Of a stretch of 40,759 nt of DNA, positions 12,950 through 21,684 are shown piece by piece. Position 1 is the first letter of the stretch; each line of letters begins with the position of its first letter. The DNA comes from Candidatus Promineifilum breve. GTDB lineage: Bacteria > Chloroflexota > Anaerolineae > Promineifilales > Promineifilaceae. The stretch covers positions 1 through 40,759 of the forward strand of contig NZ_LN890657.1 in the NCBI RefSeq assembly GCF_900066015.1. The letters run 5' to 3'. Both the position numbers and the translations under genes were made by a program. The notes below the pieces were generated by a model. It worked only from the letters and a program-made list of their open reading frames with translations. It had not been told where the DNA came from and made no database searches.

Positions 12950-15900
12950 TTACGTCGCGCTCGCCAATTCGCGGGTCACGCCATTGGTGAATCGCGCATA
13001 CAATTTCTGCACCCCGGCCACTTCCTGCGCCCACAGGTAAACGAACCCTGCCGGCGGTGCGCCCGCCGAAGATGTCCTTTGTTCAAACAGTATCGCCCCG
13101 CTGCTCGGCGTTTGTGTGGTATCTCCGACGACGACGCCCGTACCCGTTTTGAGCGCACTGTTAGTTGTAATCGTGCCGCTGGTCGAGAAGCTGGCCGCGC
13201 TCATATGCTCGGCCACGGCCAGATTACCCAGCACGCCGACCTCACTGGCTTTCAGGTCGATGCGGTCGCCGCCCGACGCCGACGGGTCTTCGTAGATGTC
13301 GATGCCCGTCGCGGCCAGGACATCGCCGAAGGCTGGCCGCAGGCCCAGCGACAGCCAGTAATATGTGTCTCCGCGCACAGCCAGAGCGGCCACGTTCGCA
13401 CCATTCGATTTCATCCAGCGGATTGACCGCTCGGCCGGAAATGTCGTCGAGCCGTTCAGCAGCGTCAGGCCGCCGGTGAATAACCGGATGACCCGTTCCG
13501 CGCCGCTGTAGATCGACAGGTCAACGTTTCTGAGTGTCACGCCCGCATCGGACGCAACAATGTAGCGTGCGGCCGTCGTCGTGTCGGATAGGTCTGTGCC
13601 CGCTGCGATGCCCCACTGCTCGCTCAATCCCAGCACGCCGTCGAGGTTTCCCAACCGCACGCGCGGCTTGATCGTCGGCGGCGTGCGCAGGTCGCCGCTG
13701 CCCGGCCACGGCGACTGGGACGCGAGCGAGGCGTCAACGGTGAACACGTCAATGTAGGGCGCATAATCCAAGTCGGCGGTGATAATCATGCCGCCTTTGT
13801 ACGCGCCCGTTCCCTGTCCGGTCTTCGTCCATTTAGCAACGCTTGACCCGGTGGGCACGACGTAGCCGGTGTAGCCGCCCGATTTGCGCACACAGACCAA
13901 CACGTGGCGGCCGGGGTTGCCCTGGGCTAGATTACGGTCGCCCAGGTTGATAACCGACACTACCTCCAGATAGATGTCGGGGATGTACAGCGATCCGCCA
14001 CCGGAAATCTCCCCCTGCGACTTGATCCTCACCACGTCCTTAGAACCGAAGTAGCACATCCCGGTGGCCCAGGACGCAGTGACGACCAGGTAAGTCGTTG
14101 CCGTCACATCGACTGCCTTCATCGTGTTGTTGTAGCTACCCGACGGCTCGGCTACGGTCGTCGCCGAGGCCACCAGCAACGTACCGCCGGTGGCGTGCAT
14201 CTCATCGGCCACGAATGTCGTGGCGTGGAATTCGCCCCGGAAGCGGCCGTTGTTGAACTCCACATTGCCCGCGGCCGAAATCTGCCAACCGAGTAAGCCG
14301 GACGTGAACCCCGGATTGCCGCTTTCCAGATCGCCGTCGCGTGTGAGGATGAGCAGCGCCGTCCCGGCCGCATTTTCAATGCGCAACAATGGCGCGATCT
14401 GATCGCTACGTTGTTTGAGTAGCAATCCCGTCCACGTCGCGCCGGGCGGCGTGATTTTCAGCGCGTTCACGCCGTCCGGCGCGACGCCGATGCCCAGGGC
14501 CAGAAGTTGCAAGTAGCCGCTGGTGTCGGTTTTGAGAAGTTGTGTCGCCGCGCCCGGATTGGACGAGGCGCTCACGGCATGTGTGTGGCTGGTCGCCGTC
14601 ACCGCGCCGACGCTGGTCGCGCTCAAAGCGCCCGGTGTCCCCATCGCCAACGCGCCGGAAGAAAACACCATCCCGGAGACGGCCGCCAGACGCAGGGAGA
14701 GCACCTGATTGGTGAGCAGTATCCCGTTCCCGGCCACCGACGCCGACAGGCGCAACCCGGCGTTGATTTCCAGCGCCGACGGGCTGGCAAGGCTAACGCC
14801 GACTGCCTGCCCGGACACAATGACGCCGGTATTGAGCGGCACGACCGCCGGATGATGGGCGTCAGGATTGGCCGCGTGGTCGCTGAGATCGACGCCATCT
14901 ATGACCACACCGTCGGCAACGGACAGATGACCGACCAACTGCCGTGTGCCGTCCGCCCTCAGGTAGTGCGGATGGTCATCGTCGGCCAGGCCGGTCAGGC
15001 TGCCGTGGTCGCTCGCCGAGCCGCCGGTGATGACGGTCGTCGTGCCGCCCATGCGACCAGTTACACCGTTTCGCGCCGCACTTGCCAGTTTTGGAATGGC
15101 GTAAATCTGGTCGGCGGCGCTGGTCACAACATCGGGTATGAGGTCGGGTTCCTCCAGCAGAGTCAGAGACGTGAGAATAATGCCGCCGCTAACTGACTGC
15201 CCATTGTCCTCGACCGGGGCAAACTCCCGTCGCACACTCTCAACGTAGAGCGAATTCACGCCGGTTTTATTGACCGACCAGATGCCCGCCGGGTCGTTGA
15301 AAACCATTTCCACGCGCTGGCCGGGCAGAATCAGCAGCGGGCAAACGACGTTGCTCACCTCGTACCGATACCGCGCGTTCGTCCCGTGCCGTTTCATGTA
15401 GCGTAGCGTCGTCATCAGCAGGCTGTCGGCCGCCGTCTGCCACTCGGCCGTGTTGTCCGTCTCGGCCCGGATTTCAGAGAACGTGACGTTGCGGCTGATA
15501 ACGCCCCAGGTCGTTTCGGCCGCGGCGCTGCGAACGTAGGGCGGGGTGTACAGGCCCAGGCCTGTATCGACCAGGGTGAAACCGCTGGCTGTTGCCAGTG
15601 ACCGCGCGCCGTTGCTGCACAATCTGAGGGAGATACGGTCATCTCCGGCGTAGGGCGTGACCCGCGTCACCGGCACGAACCGGCCGACGCGCCGCACGTC
15701 GCCGGTGATGATGCCGCGATTGATATTGGCCGCCTCGTTGTCGATGTCGTCGGCGCCGGGCACGACCAGCCGCAGGTTGCCTCCGCCGTGGCCCGCGTAG
15801 TCGGCGGATCGCCGCCAGATGATCTGCTTCACCGGGTTGATGACGACTTCACGCAGCCGGAAGAATTCGCCCGACCGCGCCGCCGTGGCGACCAGCAGGT

Positions 15901-16888
15901 CGTAAACCGACTCGCCTTTGGGTGCGTGGTGCGTGCCGTTAGCCGTGCCGGTGTAGCCGCCGCTGTCGTAGACCGCCGTCCAACCGGCGTAGCCGAGAAT
16001 GGTGTTCACGTCGCTGGTCGTCGGGTTGGCATAATTCGTGGCGGTGATCGATTTACCCACGGCCGCCCCGTCGGGCGCGCCGGCTTGCATGGTGATAATG
16101 TCATCGTCGGGCGACGATTCCACCAGCGTCTCGTGGACGCTGTTGTTATCCATCGTCAGGCGGCACTCGACGCCGACGGCGAACGCCGCGCCATGCCCCG
16201 CGCCGACCTGTACCTGCCGGCGGCGACGTTCCAGGTCATTACCGGCGGCAACGGCGACCGGCAGTGACTCGCGCAGCACGAGCGTATTGGGATTCGTCTC
16301 TTCCTCGTCGTCGTTGATGGCCGCGACGACCGTGACGTGCGTTCCCAGCCCGCCGTTGAGTTCGACCCGCGCCTCGTCGCCCGCTTGCCAGCCGGTCATC
16401 GACGAGGGTTTGACGATGTTCGCGCCGGCAACGGCCGCCTCGGCCACCGTCATCACCACCGGGTCGGCCACGACGACGGCAACAGTCGAGCTTGTCACCA
16501 CCCCCGCGCCGATGGGCCGAAACACCTGTGTGTCCTTGAGCCAGGTCAGCAAATCCGGGCCACTGACTCGCACCTGTCCCGGATCGAGCAGTTCCACCGT
16601 CTCGATGACGATAGGAACCCCGAACGGCACTGCCGGGTAGGGCGGCACGGCGACCGACAGCGTGACGGTATCGGTCTGGAACATCGTCATCACGCGGCCG
16701 ACCCGCGCCAGTTCCCACAGCAGGAGATCGTGGGCAAACACCACCTCGGCGCGGCCCTCGGCATTTCGTTCCAGCGTCGTCGTGCCGGAGATGGGCACGC
16801 GCGTGTAGACACCGGCCGAATCCATTAGCGGGGTCGCCAGGTTCATCCGGTCGAAAAAATGCGCGGTGATAGGGCCGAATCGACTCAT
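12950..16888 (-). CDS. Tail-tip / receptor-binding protein (1312 aa)
   Basis: The first 630 residues resemble siphovirus tail-tip hubs of the ReqiPepy6 gp37 type: MSRFGPITAHFFDRMNLAT, a WRRSADYAGHGGGNLRL segment and LILPGQRVEMVFNDPAG. The collar signature DHGSLTGLADDDHPHYLRA at about 650-670 introduces a fibre half with repeated DHAANPDAHHPAVVP and SHTHAVSAS segments. From residue 850 on, repeated beta-fibre modules lead to a C-terminus ending QKLYARFTNGVTRELASAT. It follows the distal tail gene directly and ends just before the small fibre genes, so it should form the baseplate hub and contact the host. Boundaries of its domains are approximate. Confidence 0.8.
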   Translation of the reverse strand: MSRFGPITAHFFDRMNLATPLMDSAGVYTRVPISGTTTLERNAEGRAEVVFAHDLLLWELARVGRVMTMFQTDTVTLSVAVPPYPAVPFGVPIVIETVELLDPGQVRVSGPDLLTWLKDTQVFRPIGAGVVTSSTVAVVVADPVVMTVAEAAVAGANIVKPSSMTGWQAGDEARVELNGGLGTHVTVVAAINDDEEETNPNTLVLRESLPVAVAAGNDLERRRRQVQVGAGHGAAFAVGVECRLTMDNNSVHETLVESSPDDDIITMQAGAPDGAAVGKSITATNYANPTTSDVNTILGYAGWTAVYDSGGYTGTANGTHHAPKGESVYDLLVATAARSGEFFRLREVVINPVKQIIWRRSADYAGHGGGNLRLVVPGADDIDNEAANINRGIITGDVRRVGRFVPVTRVTPYAGDDRISLRLCSNGARSLATASGFTLVDTGLGLYTPPYVRSAAAETTWGVISRNVTFSEIRAETDNTAEWQTAADSLLMTTLRYMKRHGTNARYRYEVSNVVCPLLILPGQRVEMVFNDPAGIWSVNKTGVNSLYVESVRREFAPVEDNGQSVSGGIILTSLTLLEEPDLIPDVVTSAADQIYAIPKLASAARNGVTGRMGGTTTVITGGSASDHGSLTGLADDDHPHYLRADGTRQLVGHLSVADGVVIDGVDLSDHAANPDAHHPAVVPLNTGVIVSGQAVGVSLASPSALEINAGLRLSASVAGNGILLTNQVLSLRLAAVSGMVFSSGALAMGTPGALSATSVGAVTATSHTHAVSASSNPGAATQLLKTDTSGYLQLLALGIGVAPDGVNALKITPPGATWTGLLLKQRSDQIAPLLRIENAAGTALLILTRDGDLESGNPGFTSGLLGWQISAAGNVEFNNGRFRGEFHATTFVADEMHATGGTLLVASATTVAEPSGSYNNTMKAVDVTATTYLVVTASWATGMCYFGSKDVVRIKSQGEISGGGSLYIPDIYLEVVSVINLGDRNLAQGNPGRHVLVCVRKSGGYTGYVVPTGSSVAKWTKTGQGTGAYKGGMIITADLDYAPYIDVFTVDASLASQSPWPGSGDLRTPPTIKPRVRLGNLDGVLGLSEQWGIAAGTDLSDTTTAARYIVASDAGVTLRNVDLSIYSGAERVIRLFTGGLTLLNGSTTFPAERSIRWMKSNGANVAALAVRGDTYYWLSLGLRPAFGDVLAATGIDIYEDPSASGGDRIDLKASEVGVLGNLAVAEHMSAASFSTSGTITTNSALKTGTGVVVGDTTQTPSSGAILFEQRTSSAGAPPAGFVYLWAQEVAGVQKLYARFTNGVTRELASAT

Positions 16889-17332
16889 TTATCCCCAGTT
16901 CGTGAACTGTTCCCAGACTATCTCGATCTCAACCTGGTACACCCGTCCCACCGCCATTGGTAGGTCCGCGCGCAGGATCGGCCGCGCCGTCACGCAGCGG
17001 GCGTTACAGGTGCGAAATAGCGTCGTGGAGGCCAGGTATTCCACACCGCCCAGTGTCCCCCGTCGATTCAACAACGCCTCCAGCGCCAGCAGCAGGGTGT
17101 TGGCCGCGTTGTGGGTTGCGCCGGTGACGCGGAATGTCGCCCGGAGATTACCCTGCGTGATGTCGCCGTCTTCCGTGCCGTCGGCGTCGTATTTCACGCC
17201 GTTTACCAGCCGGAATATGCGGGTGACAGCCAATTTGCCGGACAGTTCGTATGGCGCGATCTGGCGGATCGTCGTGCCGTTGTGCAGCGTGACGCCGATA
17301 AACTGAGTCAGCATCATGGGCCGGTCGCTCAT
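16889..17332 (-). CDS. Distal tail protein-like (147 aa)
   Basis: The protein lies between the tape measure and tail-tip genes, the usual place of Dit. It is beta-rich (QFIGVTLHNGTTIRQIAPYELSGKLAVTRIFRLVNG, NLRATFRVTGATHNAANTLLLALEALLNRRGTLGGVEYL, GRVYQVEIEIVWEQFTNWG). The ATG overlaps the tape measure stop (ATGA). At 147 residues it is shorter than classical Dit and probably holds only the N-terminal ring domain. Assignment rests mainly on gene order. Confidence 0.6.
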   Translation of the reverse strand: MSDRPMMLTQFIGVTLHNGTTIRQIAPYELSGKLAVTRIFRLVNGVKYDADGTEDGDITQGNLRATFRVTGATHNAANTLLLALEALLNRRGTLGGVEYLASTTLFRTCNARCVTARPILRADLPMAVGRVYQVEIEIVWEQFTNWG

Positions 17333-19623
17333 GTCGGCATCCCCATCTGGCTCAGGCGCTCTAGCAGTCTCCGCCCGGCCGTGTCGGTTGCCCGCGCCAC
17401 GTCAGCAGCGTTGGTCGGGCCATAGAAATAGTTTTGGATGGTCACCCCGCCGCCGTCGCCGCCGCCCCAGTTGACGCGGTGGTTCGGGACAATGCTGCCA
17501 TCCGTCCAGGGGACGAACAACTCCGGCCCCACCTCGCCGACGATGTAGGGGTTGCTGCGGGATACCGGGCCGCCGACCGCGTTGCCGGGAATGGGCGGGG
17601 GCGTGCCGGTTGTGTAGTCAACGATGATCTGGAGATGGCTGTTGTCCAGCCGCGTCACGTCATCATCTACCAGTTTCGTGTCGGATAGGAACTGCACCGT
17701 CCGCGCATCGGCCGAAATACTGGAGATCGCGTTGGGGATGTCGGACTCGGCCGCCGTCGTCACCGCCTCGTAGTCGGCCAATATCTGGATCGTGCGGGTG
17801 TCGCTGGGCGAGCCGGTGATGAGGCCCAGCGCCGTGCCCAGCGCGGTTTCAACCGGCGTATAATTGGCCTCTATGTCTATCTGCCTCTCTTCGAGCGGCA
17901 AGTTATGCCACGGCTGGTCATTGACGGGTTTCTTGGCATTAATCTCCAGTTCAATGGTCGGCAGGTCTTTGTTTTGCAGTTCGGTGATGACCGCATCGAC
18001 ACTAGCCAATAGTTGCGACGTGTCGATCTCGCCGCTCTGCCACGCGCCAATCAACTGCTGGATAGCGGTCTGGGCGACCGTTGCCGCCACGGCCGCGCGG
18101 GCCGCCGCCGGTTCCATCTCGCCCAGTTTAATATTGAGGTCGGCCATCGCCAACGCCCCGGCCCCGGCGTCATCGGCCATACCGAGTATCGCCTGACTGA
18201 TCGCGTCGGTGTTGGCTACCATGTCGGCGCTAAATATCTGGTCGCCCGCCTCGGCCCCGGCCTGCTGCATGAACGCGTCGCCACCGGCGGCCATTGCCGC
18301 CTGATAGGTCGCCATCTGCTCCTGATACGCCTGATGCCGCGCCGCCAGATTGTCAACCGCCGCCGCCTGCTGGTCGATGACCATCTGCCCGTAGGCGAAT
18401 GAGCCATAGAATGCCGTCGCCGCGCCGTCGGCCGATTTATACGAATCCATCAGGTCGGCGATATAGTCGCTGTTCTTGCGAGCGGCCACAGCCTGGACGC
18501 TCATCGAATCGGCCAGCTTTTGATTCGTATCAACCGAATCCTGACCCTGGCCGTCATCTTCCATGCGCGCCTCGGCCAGGGCGCGGTATGAATCGACCAG
18601 GGAGAGAACCAGGGCGTTCTCCGTGATGAGTTGCTCATTGACCAGTTGCGCCAGGCGCAAATCCTCCTCGGCGCTTAGCCAGATACCCATCCCCTCACGG
18701 TCGGCGATTTGGTTGTACAGCTGGGACAGTTCGCGCTGGGAGATGCCCGCCGTTTCGGCGATCTGTTCATTCAGCGAATCCAGGCCGATTGACGCCGCCA
18801 CATTCATGGCCGCGCCCATCGCCTCGCCCGCTTTTTTCCCTAGCTCGCCCATACCCTCCTCAAAGCCCGGCGCGTTCTGCCCAATAGCGTCCGTTACTGA
18901 GTCCAGTTGGTCAACCACGGCCTCGGCAAAATTTATCTTGAACGCATCGGTCGCATCGGCCCACATGGCCCCCAACTGCTGGATTTTGCCCGCGCTCGTG
19001 TCGGCCGCGCTGCCCAGCAGTTCCAGCTTGGCCTCACCGGCCTCAATCACCGCTAGGTCGAACGCATCGCCCAGGGCCATGCCGGAAGCGGTTAGAGCCT
19101 CCACCCGCGCGTCAATATCCGACACTGACAGTCCCAACGAGTCGAGGCGCATCTTACTGTCATTGGCGAGCGTGAGCGTGAGGACTTGCATGTCCCAGCC
19201 CAACTGGCCCACGAGATTGCCCAGGCGCACAACCTCGTCGCTCGTGTCGCCCAGACCCAGAGAGATGATGTCGGTCGCCGACGCCACGATCTGCGCGTTG
19301 GACAGCATCCCCTGCGTCGCCGCGCCCAGTTCGCCGGTCAGGGCGTCGGCCGTTGTGCCGATGGACGCGGCCAGATTGTCGAACCTGCTCTGGGCCAGTT
19401 GTAGCTCGGCCCCTTCGGTCAGCGCCGACATCGCGGCCTTGCCGGCCATCACGATGCTGCCCAGCGCCGCCCCGGCCGCGCCGATAGCCAACGTGTACTT
19501 GGCCCACGACCGTTGCGCCCCCTCGATGCCGTCGTTGAGGTTTTTGACCTGAGTCGATACCCCTTTGAGCGCGGCGCTGCCTCGGTCTACGGTTTTGACA
19601 CTGATCTCGACTTCACTAGCCAT
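17329..19623 (-). CDS. Tape measure protein (764 aa)
   Basis: N-terminal MASEVEISVKTVDRGSAALKGVSTQVKNLNDGIEGAQRSW, then hydrophobic helices (LAIGAAGAALGSIVMAGKAA) and a long Ala-rich helical body, are typical of tape measures. The C-terminus has the family signature NAVGGPVSRSNPYIVGEVGP (about 700-719), continuing ELFVPWTDGS. The protein spans the tail lumen and sets tail length. By the usual 0.15 nm per residue the tail would be about 115 nm. It directly follows the tail chaperone pair, as expected for a siphovirus. Confidence 0.9.
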   Translation of the reverse strand: MASEVEISVKTVDRGSAALKGVSTQVKNLNDGIEGAQRSWAKYTLAIGAAGAALGSIVMAGKAAMSALTEGAELQLAQSRFDNLAASIGTTADALTGELGAATQGMLSNAQIVASATDIISLGLGDTSDEVVRLGNLVGQLGWDMQVLTLTLANDSKMRLDSLGLSVSDIDARVEALTASGMALGDAFDLAVIEAGEAKLELLGSAADTSAGKIQQLGAMWADATDAFKINFAEAVVDQLDSVTDAIGQNAPGFEEGMGELGKKAGEAMGAAMNVAASIGLDSLNEQIAETAGISQRELSQLYNQIADREGMGIWLSAEEDLRLAQLVNEQLITENALVLSLVDSYRALAEARMEDDGQGQDSVDTNQKLADSMSVQAVAARKNSDYIADLMDSYKSADGAATAFYGSFAYGQMVIDQQAAAVDNLAARHQAYQEQMATYQAAMAAGGDAFMQQAGAEAGDQIFSADMVANTDAISQAILGMADDAGAGALAMADLNIKLGEMEPAAARAAVAATVAQTAIQQLIGAWQSGEIDTSQLLASVDAVITELQNKDLPTIELEINAKKPVNDQPWHNLPLEERQIDIEANYTPVETALGTALGLITGSPSDTRTIQILADYEAVTTAAESDIPNAISSISADARTVQFLSDTKLVDDDVTRLDNSHLQIIVDYTTGTPPPIPGNAVGGPVSRSNPYIVGEVGPELFVPWTDGSIVPNHRVNWGGGDGGGVTIQNYFYGPTNAADVARATDTAGRRLLERLSQMGMPT

Positions 19624-20194
19624 TACGTTCTAATACCCATCTCTTCCAGCCAGGCCAGCAGGCGGCCGTCATCCGGTCGCATCTGGTGGATGTTCTCGCC
19701 GGTCAGCCCGCGCACCCGCTGCGCCGTATCGTAGACGTTGCCCAGCGTGGTCATGCGACCGATGAGACCGGCGTCCTGATCGAGCATCGCCCCCGTATCC
19801 GGCAATGCCCCGTAGCGTTGGCACATCCAGTACAACCTAAGTTCCGGCGGCGGTGATTCCTTTGCACCGCCAGCCAGGTCTACGGCCGCCTGGATCATTT
19901 TTTTGGGGGCGTCTCCAGACGGTTCATGTGGCCCGCGACGGTGTTGGCCGTCCAGGCCACGATCTCGGCCACGTTCATATTGTCGGTCGCGTCGAGGTCG
20001 AGCGCGGCCATGTCGGCCACGGCGTCGCATGACCACGCCTGAATCACCGTTTGCCCGGCCATCCAGTAGCGCACGAACACCGACTCGCCGAACGATTCGG
20101 CTACCTTGCCGCGAAAAACCAGTTGCTCGCGGACGGTGAATCGGTCGGCGATGTCGAACTCGACACCGAGTTCCTCGTTTGCGTAATGAGCCAT
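19623..20194 (-). CDS. Tail assembly chaperone fusion (gpGT-like) made by -1 frameshift, about 190 aa
   Basis: The short gene (19895-20194) ends in CCA AAA AAA TGA. A -1 slip on the A7 run moves ribosomes into the frame that continues MIQAAVDLAGGAKESPPPEL to EEMGIRT and stops at 19623. This downstream part (91 residues, helical) has no ribosome binding site of its own and is the equivalent of lambda T. Lambda-type chaperones keep the tape measure soluble and recruit tube subunits, and the gene order tube, chaperones, tape measure is conserved here. The spurious extension of the downstream frame back to 20036 is not translated from its own start. Confidence 0.8.
19895..20194 (-). CDS. Tail assembly chaperone, short form (gpG-like, 99 aa)
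   Basis: MAHYANEELGVEFDIADRFTVREQLVFRGKVAESFGESVFVRYWMAG is the N-terminal part, followed by a helical half DAVADMAALDLDATDNMNVAEIVAWTANTVAGHMNRLETPPKK. It is placed between the major tail protein and the tape measure. Most ribosomes should stop at the TGA at 19897-19895 and a minority shift into the long form. The family assignment rests on gene order and on the frameshift architecture. Confidence 0.8.
   Translation of the reverse strand: MAHYANEELGVEFDIADRFTVREQLVFRGKVAESFGESVFVRYWMAGQTVIQAWSCDAVADMAALDLDATDNMNVAEIVAWTANTVAGHMNRLETPPKK
19898..19904 (-). promoter_or_regulatory. Slippery heptamer A_AAA_AAA for programmed -1 frameshifting
   Basis: Seven A residues on the minus strand are positioned as A_AAA_AAA in the zero frame and immediately followed by the TGA of the short chaperone. 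The C5 run just upstream is not part of the slip site. This is one of the most efficient bacterial -1 slip sequences. Confidence 0.85.
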
Positions 20195-20216
20195 ATCTAT
20201 CCCACTCCCTGCTCGA

Positions 20217-20630
20217 TTAGGTGGCCGCCACGCTGGTCGTGTTCAGCCCGTTCTCGGCAAACAGCGTCGCCGAAAAAGGCGATTTCTGGCCGACACTTTG
20301 GCTCAGCTTGACGTTGGTCACATAGACCTCGCCCACCTGATATTTGGCCGCGAAATATTTGACCTCGACGGTTTTCGTCACCGACGTGCCGTTTTTGAGC
20401 GGCGCGAAGATGGGGTAGGTCGTGCTGTTCAGCCAGCCGTTGATCTGCACCTGGGTCGCCTGGGCCAGACCGTTGATCGACCGCTCGCGGGTGTCGCCCA
20501 GGCCAGTGTCATCCAACCGGGACGCACCGCCGCTGTCGTCCACGCTGTTGATGTACTGGCCGATGTTAACCAACGTGCCGGACGGCCCGTCGATGCGAAA
20601 TCCGCCGTTCGCGCTAGTCCAGTTTGGCAT
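20217..20630 (-). CDS. Major tail (tube) protein (137 aa)
   Basis: MPNWTSANGGFRIDGPSGTLVNIGQYINSVDDSGGASRLDDTGLGD, then RSINGLAQATQVQINGWLNSTTYPIFAPLKNGTSVTKTVEVKYFAAKY, and VGEVYVTNVKLSQSVGQKSPFSATLFAENG show the tube-protein pattern: loop-rich N-terminus, KNG hairpin and the GxxxxxSATLxxxG ending. GAGGTG precedes the ATG. It lies directly upstream of the chaperones. It polymerises into the tail tube around the tape measure. Confidence 0.8.
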   Translation of the reverse strand: MPNWTSANGGFRIDGPSGTLVNIGQYINSVDDSGGASRLDDTGLGDTRERSINGLAQATQVQINGWLNSTTYPIFAPLKNGTSVTKTVEVKYFAAKYQVGEVYVTNVKLSQSVGQKSPFSATLFAENGLNTTSVAAT

Positions 20631-20820
20631 CTTTCACCTCGTCTACTTGGTTTAATGCGGCGCGCAGTTGCGCGGCGCGCTTGTGATGATACGTGTCTGT
20701 CTGCCCCGTTCGGCTCTCGATGCTCATGGCCGCCTGTTCGTGCCAGTCCAACTCAGCGGCCAGGGCGGCATATTGCGCCTTACTCAGCGGGGTCGATGAA
20801 TCGCTCTTCTTGCCAGTCAA
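20614..20820 (-). CDS. Small helical tail-region protein (68 aa)
   Basis: TTG 20820 is chosen as start because GGAGG lies six bases upstream and the frame upstream belongs to the neighbouring gene. The product (TGKKSDSSTPLSKAQYAALAAEL, then DWHEQAAMSIESRTGQ) is basic and helical and ends EVKDAKLD, overlapping the tube gene by 17 bases. Function is unknown. Its position suggests an assembly accessory. Confidence 0.55.
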   Translation of the reverse strand: MTGKKSDSSTPLSKAQYAALAAELDWHEQAAMSIESRTGQTDTYHHKRAAQLRAALNQVDEVKDAKLD

Positions 20821-21226
20821 TGTAAACCTCCCAGACAGCCCACATGGGGCCGCCTTCTTTGAGCCATCGTTGTTGCATTTCACTGCCGCCCGCAACCCAG
20901 GCCAGCAGGCCATCGCCGCCTAGCGATGGATACCGTTCCAGATGTTCGATCACTTTCTGGGCCAACACCTGGAGCGCCACGGCCGTCGGGCCGTCGTCTA
21001 CCCAGCGTTGCCAGACCTCGATAATGGTGCGCCACGTTGTCACCGCCGATTCGCCGCCAAGGCTGTCGGCCGCGTTCAGCCACGCGCCCGGCTTGAGGAT
21101 GACGTAGTGGTCGCTCGCACCGCTGTTGAGCGGCTTCCAGTCGGCCCGCGCCGCGTTGCGCCGGTCGAACTCCGGCATGGCCTGAATCAGGGTAAGGATC
21201 GCGGCCTCGCCGTCGGGGTAGCTCAT
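20780..21226 (-). CDS. Tail terminator / tail completion protein (148 aa)
   Basis: MSYPDGEAAILTLIQAMPEFDRRNAARADWKPLNSGASDHYVILKPG is followed by TTWRTIIEVWQRWVDDGPTAVALQVLAQKVIEHLERYPSLGG and a C-terminal EGGPMWAVWEVYIDWQEE, the alternating helix and strand pattern of tail terminators. It sits between the head-tail connector and the tube genes, where this protein belongs. It caps the growing tail and joins it to the head. Overlaps the upstream gene by ATGA. Confidence 0.7.
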   Translation of the reverse strand: MSYPDGEAAILTLIQAMPEFDRRNAARADWKPLNSGASDHYVILKPGAWLNAADSLGGESAVTTWRTIIEVWQRWVDDGPTAVALQVLAQKVIEHLERYPSLGGDGLLAWVAGGSEMQQRWLKEGGPMWAVWEVYIDWQEERFIDPAE

Positions 21227-21684
21227 GCGTCGAATTGCCCCCTGGTAAAGACGGCCACCGACGTGCCGGTGAAACTAAGGCCATCGCGGGCGTTGCCGTG
21301 CGCCAGTAGCCCGGCCTTTCGCAGCGCCGCCGCCACCGATGAGGCTACCGCCTCGCCCGTGTCCATTCGTAGCGCCTGAATGCGGCTGCCTTCGTCGGCG
21401 TTCCAGCCCGTGCCGCGCTGGGTCAGTTCCACCTCGGCCGCCGCCTGCCGGATGACCCATTGGTCGCAGACCAGCCGCGCCGGGCTATCGGCGGCCACCG
21501 GCACAGTCACCTCGCGGTTGATGAGGTCCACATTGAGCACTGCCGACCAGCGGTCGATCATGCCCTCGACCTCGGCCAACGTCGGCCGCGTCGTGGCGCT
21601 GAATGTGGCCGCGCCGTCGAGCAGGTGACGGGTGAGCGCCCGCACTGCCTCAACGCTGCCATAGCTATCCGCGCGTAGGGTCAT
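21223..21684 (-). CDS. Head-tail connector / head completion protein-like (153 aa)
   Basis: The start at ATG 21684 (MTLRADSYGSVEAVRALTRHLLDGAATFSATTRPTLAEVEGMIDRW) has GAGG upstream and overlaps the glycosyltransferase end by 20 bases; the longer frame upstream is shadow. The N-terminal helical part (RALTRHLLDG ... EVEGMIDRWSAVLN) is typical of gp6/gp15-type connectors. The rest (VIRQAAAEVELTQRGTGWNADE, GLSFTGTSVAVFTRGQFDA) is mixed. Role is deduced from pattern and order. Confidence 0.6.
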   Translation of the reverse strand: MTLRADSYGSVEAVRALTRHLLDGAATFSATTRPTLAEVEGMIDRWSAVLNVDLINREVTVPVAADSPARLVCDQWVIRQAAAEVELTQRGTGWNADEGSRIQALRMDTGEAVASSVAAALRKAGLLAHGNARDGLSFTGTSVAVFTRGQFDA

